This document shows, one piece after another, positions 57,888-64,000 of a DNA stretch of 64,000 nucleotides (position 1 is its first letter; each line of letters starts with the position of its first letter). The translations under genes were made by a program, and so were the position numbers. The stretch is from Terana coerulea (Eukaryota > Basidiomycota > Agaricomycetes > Polyporales > Phanerochaetaceae): positions 106,708 through 170,707 of the forward strand of contig JAKOGH010000307.1 of assembly GCA_024811115.1 (NCBI GenBank), in the 5' to 3' direction. The notes under the pieces were generated by a model. It ran no database searches. It was given only the letters and a program-made list of their open reading frames with translations, and was not told the origin of the DNA.

Positions 57888-60189
57888 ATGTCGAACAATC
57901 CCTCTGAGAGAACCAAAGAGCAAAGCACAAGCCTACGACCATCTACTTCCCCATCGTACGTCAAATCACCAGCCACCCGCACACGCTCATATACTAGGCA
58001 TGGCACACAACCTCCCGCAGTACACCTCTCCCTGAAAACTCTCTCCCCTTGAGCTCTCCCTCTGCAACTCAGAGTAGGATTCTCCCCGACTACGACTTGC
58101 AACAGGCGTCTCCAGTCAGGGCAGCCTCTGGCGCAATAAAATCCACAGGCGCGTCATCGTCCCCTCTACCACCACTCCATCCACTGGGCGGAGCGCTGGA
58201 TTTTCTCCGTCAAGCTACGGGACTCACCAGTCCTTGTCGCCGCTCACCGCTTCTCCTGATCGCATGTCAATGTTCCCAGGCTGTCCCGACCCCATCGCCA
58301 GTTCCCTACCTGTTTCACTTTCGGCGCTCACGAACGAGCCATCCCTGGATTTGGCACCATCGCCGAGCTCCATCTCATCATTCGGGCGCGGACTCTCCGC
58401 CTCGCGGGAGCATTCGCTTTCGCCGTACGGGTACGGCTCGCCCACTGCGCTGTCTCAGTCTCGGTCCAGCACGAGCTTGCGGGTGGCCGCGACCCATAAG
58501 ACATCCATCGCAAGCGTCGATCGCGACGCGGGTGTGCATTTGGACATGAAGCGGCTTCTGAGTAAGCCAGCGCGGCCGCACTACGCAGGGTCATCTGCTG
58601 CATCGTTAACTTCCGACTCAGACGCCCCTAGAAGCCCTAAATTGCCCCCATCGCTCGCACGAGAGCCCTTGTCTCAAAGGATGTCACCGGTACCGCCGTC
58701 GCCGAGGGAACGTCCCGCCGTACGTCGCGCAACTGACGGTGAAGTGCCTACTACTCAAGGTTTCCGTAAGACGACCTCCAGAACGTCTCTCCGCACGCCG
58801 CAAGAGCAGCCCCAGCTGAGGCAACGCAACGTCCTCCGCCGCAAAGCCAGCGCCCGCTCGAACCCAGCGACGCCGACTGCGCAGACGTTTCACCAAGCAT
58901 CCGCATTCAGCTCGCTGCCAGCCTCTCGCTCATCATTTAAGGGCGCTATGCGGTCAGCTGAGGCCGCTCATGCTACTCCACCTCGCCGTTCTGCAAGCGC
59001 CACCGCCGAACCTGTGTCGCTGTCGGCTCTTAAACGACACAAGTCACCACCGGCGGACCTCACCCCTGCTGGCGCAGTCGCACACGCCCACAAGCAACAG
59101 GAACAGCGTCGCTCGCAACTCGCGGAACTCTCGGGGTGGAATGAGCAGCAGGGCCAGATGAGCCAAGATAACTCAGCAGACAGTCGCGCAACCGATCCAG
59201 CTTACGATGATGAAGACGAGGCGAGTGGGGCTTATTATACGGTGTTTGGGGGGTCTGCGGGCAGAGTGGTTGCTGTCGGAAGTGTCACAGACAGTTCATG
59301 GGCCCTCGAGTATGACTCACGATACAGTGTTGACGGCCGGCGTCCAAATATACGGCCAAGCACCTCGCCTGCGGGAGCTGGTTCCGTGTCGGGTGTGCGG
59401 AGCCTGAGCAGGAAGGTCTCTGGCCGGTTCAGGCGAAACCCGTCCGGCGGTGTGGCGGAACTGTCGCCATATACTGCCATTATCGAGACGCCGTATGATG
59501 GACGACCAGAGAGTAGGAACACCAGTAGTAGGCCCTTGGGTCCCTCTATGGACGAGTACGCGGTAGTGATAGGCAGGGGTTTGCAAACCCTTGGAGGGTT
59601 AAGGGTAAGGGTACGAAGGGTAAGGGTAAGGGTTGTGAAAAGTTAACCCTTGTCTGGCAGGGGTTTGCATTCAAATAGCAGATGTGTTGCTAGATAGAGC
59701 TGCAAGTGTTATGAGTGCTTTCTATATCAATGCAAGCTACTTAAATAGAAGGCTGACATTATGATTGAATGAAAAAGCACTCAAAGCACCATTTTCTGCC
59801 CATTTTGGCAAGGGTTTAAAGGGTAACCCCCAACCCTTACCCTTCATGAGGGTAAGGGTTTTGAAGGGTAAGGGTAAGGGTTAGCCTCTAAGCATGGAGG
59901 GTTTACCCTTGCCAATCACTAGTACGCGGACGTTCGGACGCACGCCGCGGCTGTTTCTGGCATTCCATCCGTGGCGAATAGCACTATAGAGCGGAAGGAC
60001 AAGGCGTTGAAGACCATGCAGTCCTTCGTAGGCAAGGATAAGGAGCCTGAACGGGCTAACTGTGATGACTCGTCGCCTGGTGGGAAACTGTGGAAGCTGA
60101 TGAAGTGAATCAGCACTGGGGCTTTACGCGACAAGTACCAAGATACTACTCCACCACCGCCTGTACCCGCACTCCGGACGACTACAAAC
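57888..60189 (+). pseudogene. Ser/Arg-rich protein gene broken by a transposon insertion
   Basis: Starts MSNNPSERTKEQSTSL and codes for a long low-complexity, probably disordered protein of unknown function, recognisable by GVHLDMKRLLSKPA, NVLRRKASARSNPATPT, SRKVSGRFRRNPSGG, and SRPLGPSMDEYA. Two frame changes occur near 58036-58046 and 58218-58234. At codon MDEYA the frame enters a 358-bp MITE and stops at 59644-59646. Downstream of the element the same frame resumes (ADVRTHAAAVSGIPSVANS through GKLWKLMK), reaches a TGA at 60105-60107, and would continue ISTGALRDKYQDTTPPPPVP if that codon were sense, up to the next element at about 60190. So the gene carries at least an insertion and a nonsense codon. 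No known domain or enzyme motif seen. Confidence 0.6.
59564..59921. mobile_element. 358-bp non-autonomous hAT-type MITE with 8-bp target duplication
   Basis: Flanked by the 8-bp direct repeat GTACGCGG (59556-59563 and 59922-59929). Ends are inverted: left TAGTGATAGGCAGGGGT, right (reverse complement) TAGTGATTGGCAAGGGT, 15 of 17 matching. An 8-bp duplication and a terminal YAGNG are the hAT-superfamily signature. Inside are GGGTAA-type repeats on both flanks (59600-59632 and 59840-59882) and no coding sequence. It lies inside the coding frame of the Ser-rich gene, and removing it with one target copy restores that frame exactly (366 bp, a multiple of three). Confidence 0.88.
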
Positions 60190-60389
60190 CAGTGTTGGCC
60201 AGTTAGTGACCAGGTCATTCAGTTATCCGGTAACTGTCGCGAACTCAGTCACATCACGGATAACTTAGCATCAGTTAGTAACCGGCGGTTCCCTGAGTCC
60301 CAGATCATCAGCCAATGACACACCAGCATCAAAGACTCGTCCAAAAATGAAAATTCGGAACTTTCCTAATATTCTACTATTCAGAATCC

Positions 60390-60565
60390 ACTGGATTCCA
60401 GCATGCCATGCCCTTACATAATTACATGCCTTCCTAATATGGGCATGCCATCATATGCCCAAAGGCATGCCTTTCCAAATAAGGTAATTCCATCACATGC
60501 CCTCCTAATATGGGTCTTGCCATCACATGCCTTCCTAATTGGGATGCTCTCACCATATGCCTACT
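60390..60565. repeat. Imperfect tandem repeats around CATGCCTTCCTAATATGGG
   Basis: Four to five diverged copies of a roughly 35-bp unit containing ATGCC and CCTAATATGGG, partly palindromic (GGCATGCC occurs as self-complementary core). Confidence 0.6.
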
Positions 60566-60589
60566 TACCATAAAGAGGAGTGCAGTATT

Positions 60590-60700
60590 CAGTTAGTAAG
60601 ACAGAGATATTCGAATTTTGACGAATTTCTTGCTATTTCTAGCTCCACCAGAGAGCAAGAGCTTACTTACTCTAATAGTATTAAAATGGAATCAGCTACC
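60590..60700 (+). repeat. Isolated copy of the 120-bp repeat found at 62.9-63.8 kb
   Basis: Shares CAGTTAGTAAG, ATATTCGAATTTTGACGAAT, GCTATTTCTAGCTCCACCAG and GAGCAAGAGCTTACTTACT with the array near the window end. Confidence 0.75.
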
Positions 60701-60837
60701 TGTTTCCGTCATGACACTTGCTATATATATATATAATTATATTGCATATGACGCATATGACGCTTCAATAGTGAATGTTTACATAGTTCATTGTCATGGC
60801 ATTTAATTTTGACTCACCATTGTGCTCCGAAAAAAAG

Positions 60838-61226
60838 AATCAATGATTATTTTAATCGAATTGTTTATTAATTGTTTTGCTTTTTCGAAAAGCAAAACAA
60901 TTATTATTTTAATCGAATTGTTTATTAATTGTTTTGCTTTTTCAAAAAGCAAAACAATCATTATTTTAATCGAATTGTTTATTAATTGTTTTGCTTTTTC
61001 AAAAGCAAAACAATCATTATTTTAATCGAATTGTTTATTAATTGTTTTGCTTTTTCAAAAAGCAAAACAATCATTATTTTAATCGAATTGTTTATTAATT
61101 GTTTTGCTTTTTCAAAAGCAAAACAATCATTATTTTAATCGAATTGTTTATTAATTGTTTTGCTTTTTCAAAAAGCAAAACAATCATTATTTTAATCGAA
61201 TTGTTTATTAATTGTTTTGCTTTTTG
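60838..61226 (+). repeat. Seven tandem copies of a 55-58 bp palindrome-bearing unit
   Basis: Each unit contains ATTATTTTAATCGAATTG, TTTATTAATT, and a hairpin GTTTTGCTTTTTC facing AAAAAGCAAAAC. Copies are nearly identical, differing mainly by one or two bases in the hairpin loop (TTTTCAAAA, TTTTCGAAAA), which suggests recent amplification. Confidence 0.9.
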
Positions 61227-61227
61227 A

Positions 61228-61380
61228 AAACAATGAACCAGCATATACTGAAGGAACTTGGAGTTCCAACTTGTGCCACATTGCTACTACTCTTCACCGT
61301 AAGCTTTGCCCTAGCGTATAGATACTTTGAATAATAATGAGGGCAATGTTGTGAGCACTGAGCAAGCTGGCCATAGCTAC
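61228..61380 (+). repeat. 153-bp direct duplication, copy 1
   Basis: Begins AACAATGAACCAGCATATAC and runs to the CATAGCTAC block; the related copy at 62268-62420 begins AACAATGAACCAGCATATGC. Both directly follow a palindromic unit in the same orientation, so the array and the segment were duplicated together. Confidence 0.85.
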
Positions 61381-62028
61381 TCTCTTGAACATCGAATTTA
61401 CGGTTTATCTTCTAATGCGTTAGCTAGTCATGGTGAAGATATGCTTCCTTTGTTGTTGGAAGCAAGCACTGGTTGGCAAAAGGCAATGCATGTTGTTCTA
61501 GGTATGCTATGCTACGCTATCTTATAGTGATATAGCTAAAATATTATTAAGGTGGACATGGTCATTCACTGAGTTGTGCAAACTTCGACACGCTAGTCAC
61601 TACTGGTCGTATTCAATTTCCTGTCACGAAGCTCTGCACAGAAGCTTTGCACATAATCAATTGTGTACTGCACACACTTACTCCAAGCTCAGCCAATCAA
61701 CTGGACAACCCGACAGGCTCAAATTACTCACCATCTCGCTGCTACACTGGATTTGACCCAGCTTATCAATGTTCAACACCTTTCATCTCAGCTTATCAGT
61801 TCTATCATGCCAGCAATTGATGCCAAGATTGCAGCTGCTTTTATACCACCAACACAGCCTGCACATCCATCGAACCTAATATTCTACTATTGGAAACAGC
61901 CACCTCTTTTCTGCGTCATGACGCGTCATGTGAATATATATATAATTATATACCATGACGCATATGACGCTCAGTAGTAAAGGTTAATATAAGTCGTTTT
62001 TACAACAGTCAATTCTTACCTGATCATT

Positions 62029-62262
62029 TTGCTTTTGAAAAAGCAAAACAAATAATAAACAATTCGAATAAAATAATGAATTGTTTTGCTTTTCGGAAAA
62101 GCAAAACAAATAATAAACAATTCGATTAAAATAATGAATTGTTTTGCTTTTCGGAAAAGCAAAACAAATAATAAACAATTCGAATAAAATATTATTTGTT
62201 TTGCTTTTTGAAAAGCAAAACAATTCATTATTTTATTCGAATTGTTTATTATTTCTTTGCTT
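62029..62262 (-). repeat. Second palindromic array, mostly inverted relative to the first
   Basis: Three to four units read AACAATTCGAATAAAATAAT then hairpin GTTTTGCTTTTCGGAAAAGC, i.e. the reverse complement order of the 60.8-61.2 kb units. Orientation flips back in the last unit (about 62205-62262), just before the duplicated 153-bp segment. Confidence 0.85.
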
Positions 62263-62267
62263 TTGGA

Positions 62268-62420
62268 AACAATGAACCAGCATATGCTGAAGGAACTTGA
62301 GTTTGCAACTAGTGCCACATTGCTATTACCCTCACTGTAAGCTTTGTCTAGCGACATAGATACTTTGGATAATAATGAAGGCAATATTATGGGCACTAAG
62401 CAAGCTAGGCATAGCTGCAG
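62268..62420 (+). repeat. 153-bp direct duplication, copy 2
   Basis: About 85 percent similar by eye to 61228-61380, with small indels and substitutions that put stops in any shared frame. Confidence 0.8.
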
Positions 62421-62924
62421 TGTGTAATCGACAAGCCACTTCTCAGCCGAAGATGCCATCGTCACATGAGCAGTTGCACTGGCCCATTTCTATAGCTCAG
62501 ACTTTGACGGTGCAGATCATGGTCTTATCTTTGTCCCATTCAAGCCACTCCTCAACGTTCTTGCTAAACGGCTCCACTGCTCAGCGTATCATGGAGGAAA
62601 GAGTGCAAGTGGTGATGTAGTAAGTGATCAGGCAAAGGAAGCAGCGGTCAAGTCTTGGATCAACGGCGACAGTCGGTGGATAGTGCACCTCTGCCTTTGC
62701 TGCTGGCAATGACTATCTGAGTGTTTGTGCTGTCATTCATGCAAGTACTTGGATGGACTTCATGGACTGGGTACAAGCTAATATTATTAAAATCGTAATC
62801 CAGGGTGGATTACGTCGCGTCAGCTTATGTAAACGTGTACACATCCAAATTGGGATATGTACAGCTTACATAAACATGTACATGTATATTCTGCTTCATT
62901 ATAAAGCTTTGCATAGTCAGTTAA

Positions 62925-63795
62925 CTGCTTATCCAGTTAGTAAGCCAGAAATATTCGAATTTTGACGAATTTCCAGCTATTTCTAGCTCCACCAAGGAGC
63001 AAGAGCTTGCTTACCCTTACTTACTAGGTAAGTAACAGTTACTTACTACCCACCTATTTAGTCAGCAAGCCAGAAATATTCGAATTTCGACGAATTTCTA
63101 GCTATTTCTAGCTCCACCAAAGAGCAAGAGCTTACTTACTTTTACTTACCAGTAAGCAAATGTTACTTACCACCACTCAGTCAGTAAGCCAGAAATATTC
63201 GAATTTTAACGAATTTCTTGCGATTTCTAGCTCTACCAGAGCAAGAGCTTACTTACTCTTACTTACTTGGTAAGTAAACAGTACTTACTGTGACCTACCC
63301 AGTCAGTAAGCTGAAAATATTCGAATTTCGATGAATTTCTTGCTATTTCTAGCTCTACCAAAGAGCAAGAGCTTGCTTACCCTTACTTACTTAGTAAGTA
63401 AACAGTACTTACTGTGACCTATTCAGTTAGTAAGCCAGAAATAATCGAATTTTGGCGAATTTCTGGCTATTTCTAGCTCCACCAGAGAGCAAGAGCTTAC
63501 TTACCCTTACTTACCAAGTAAGTAACAGTTGCTTACTGTTATGTATCCACACTAAGTGCGCTTTTGCACTGCCTTATCCAGTGCTCCAATGAGGCAAGTG
63601 ATTAGAACATTTTGAAGAGAAGTAAGAGCTCTGGTTATAATGGTAGTGAGATGATTTTCGAGGTAAGTAACAGTTACTTACCACCTACTGACCTAGTCAG
63701 TAAGCCGGAAATATTCGAATTTTGACGAATTTCTAGCTATTTCTAGCTCATCGAGAGCAAGAGCTTACTTACTCTTACTTACCATGACTTACCTA
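62925..63795 (+). repeat. Tandem array of about 120-bp units (six copies, one displaced)
   Basis: Units begin CAGTTAGTAAGCCAGAAATA, contain ATATTCGAATTTTGACGAAT, GCTATTTCTAGCTCCACCA, GAGCAAGAGCTTACTTAC, and end in the palindrome GTAAGTAACAGTTACTTAC. Starts near 62930, 63059, 63178, 63300, 63422 and, after a 160-bp unrelated insert, 63694. Confidence 0.88.
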
Positions 63796-64000
63796 GTACA
63801 CAGCCACAGTGCAAGTTCAAGGATACACTTTTTCTGTGTGCATATGGAGTGTGAGCTTCAGCTACAGTGCACCAGCTAGCAGAGATAGAGTTCAAACAGA
63901 CATGAGTAACAGATAGTCAGTATAAAGCATGGCTTGGGGCAAAGTCCAATACACATCACAAGATAATATAGTTAAAGTATTTGAATGGTAGATGAACAGT

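Larger units (their letters stand above)
60190..64000. mobile_element. AT-rich transposon / repeat island, left end CAGTGTTGGCC (right end outside window)
   Basis: Base composition shifts abruptly from GC-rich to AT-rich at about 60190, where the sequence CAGTGTTGGCCAGTTAGTGACC begins, a hAT-like terminal motif (YAGNG). Subterminal copies of GTTAGT/GTTACT motifs follow. The interval holds palindromic tandem arrays, about 120-bp repeats, and a 153-bp direct duplication (separate entries). Only short coding relics are visible; one (61340-61500) reads GHSYSLEHRIYGLSSNALAS then EDMLPLLLEASTGWQ, which resembles segments I associate with basidiomycete transposon-linked helicase-like proteins, from memory and with low certainty. 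The putative left target site would be CTACAAAC (60182-60189). Confidence 0.6.

Noticed and set aside
60838..61226. Regularly spaced repeats that resemble a CRISPR array
   Set aside because: The copies are head-to-tail with no unique spacers between them, the host is a eukaryote, and no cas genes are present.
62925..63795. GCTATTTCTAGCTC in each 120-bp repeat is the reverse complement of part of the synthetic Cas9 guide scaffold
   Set aside because: Only 14 bases match; the rest of the scaffold is absent and the repeat is clearly part of a native array.
60190..64000. The AT-rich end as a subtelomere or chromosome end
   Set aside because: No terminal TTAGGG array is present, and the GGGTAA runs are confined to the MITE.

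Overview
This window is nuclear DNA from a filamentous basidiomycete, most likely an Agaricomycete. The evidence is dense multi-exon genes with 45-65 bp GT-AG introns, micro-exons of 7-25 nt, GC-rich coding sequence, and families typical of mushroom-forming fungi: a basidiomycete Zn2Cys6 regulator, MYND-finger, F-box and BTB proteins, and RTA1-like membrane proteins. I cannot name the species. Exon structures were inferred by eye from splice signals and frame continuity.

Layout. 1-13 kb: the start of a Swd3/WDR5 COMPASS subunit (minus), divergent from a Cys-rich P1B copper ATPase (plus); a TMEM170-like membrane protein (minus); two RTA1-like paralogues in tandem; and a small secreted protein. 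14.5-22 kb: a Zn2Cys6 transcription factor; mitochondrial GatA head-to-head with the ribosome-biogenesis WD40 protein Mak11. 22-29 kb: two head-to-head MYND-finger genes, with a possible small gene between them, then an F-box gene. 30-37.4 kb: an Axl2-like cadherin-fold membrane protein and a 3-ketoacyl-CoA thiolase. 37.4-48 kb: gene-poor, apart from a GATA-type regulator. 48-56.4 kb: an F-box and a BTB gene, Rpf2 head-to-head with the lariat debranching enzyme Dbr1, and a mucin-like single-pass membrane protein. 57.9-60.2 kb: a Ser-rich gene whose 3' end is broken by a 358-bp hAT-type MITE. From about 60.19 kb to the window end the sequence becomes AT-rich and repetitive and looks like a second, larger DNA transposon or repeat island.

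Genes with core cellular roles (COMPASS, GatA, Mak11, Rpf2, Dbr1, thiolase, Axl2-like) are interspersed with fast-evolving regulatory and membrane families. Several essential genes share short bidirectional promoters.

Two points affect use of this annotation. First, about half of the genes, including essential single-copy ones, need one or more +/-1 nt corrections, often at short G/C or A/T runs, to keep a conserved frame. This looks more like residual consensus error than gene death, but the sequence alone cannot decide. Second, the right end of the window is transposon territory with palindromic tandem arrays in both orientations; it is the least explained and most interesting part.
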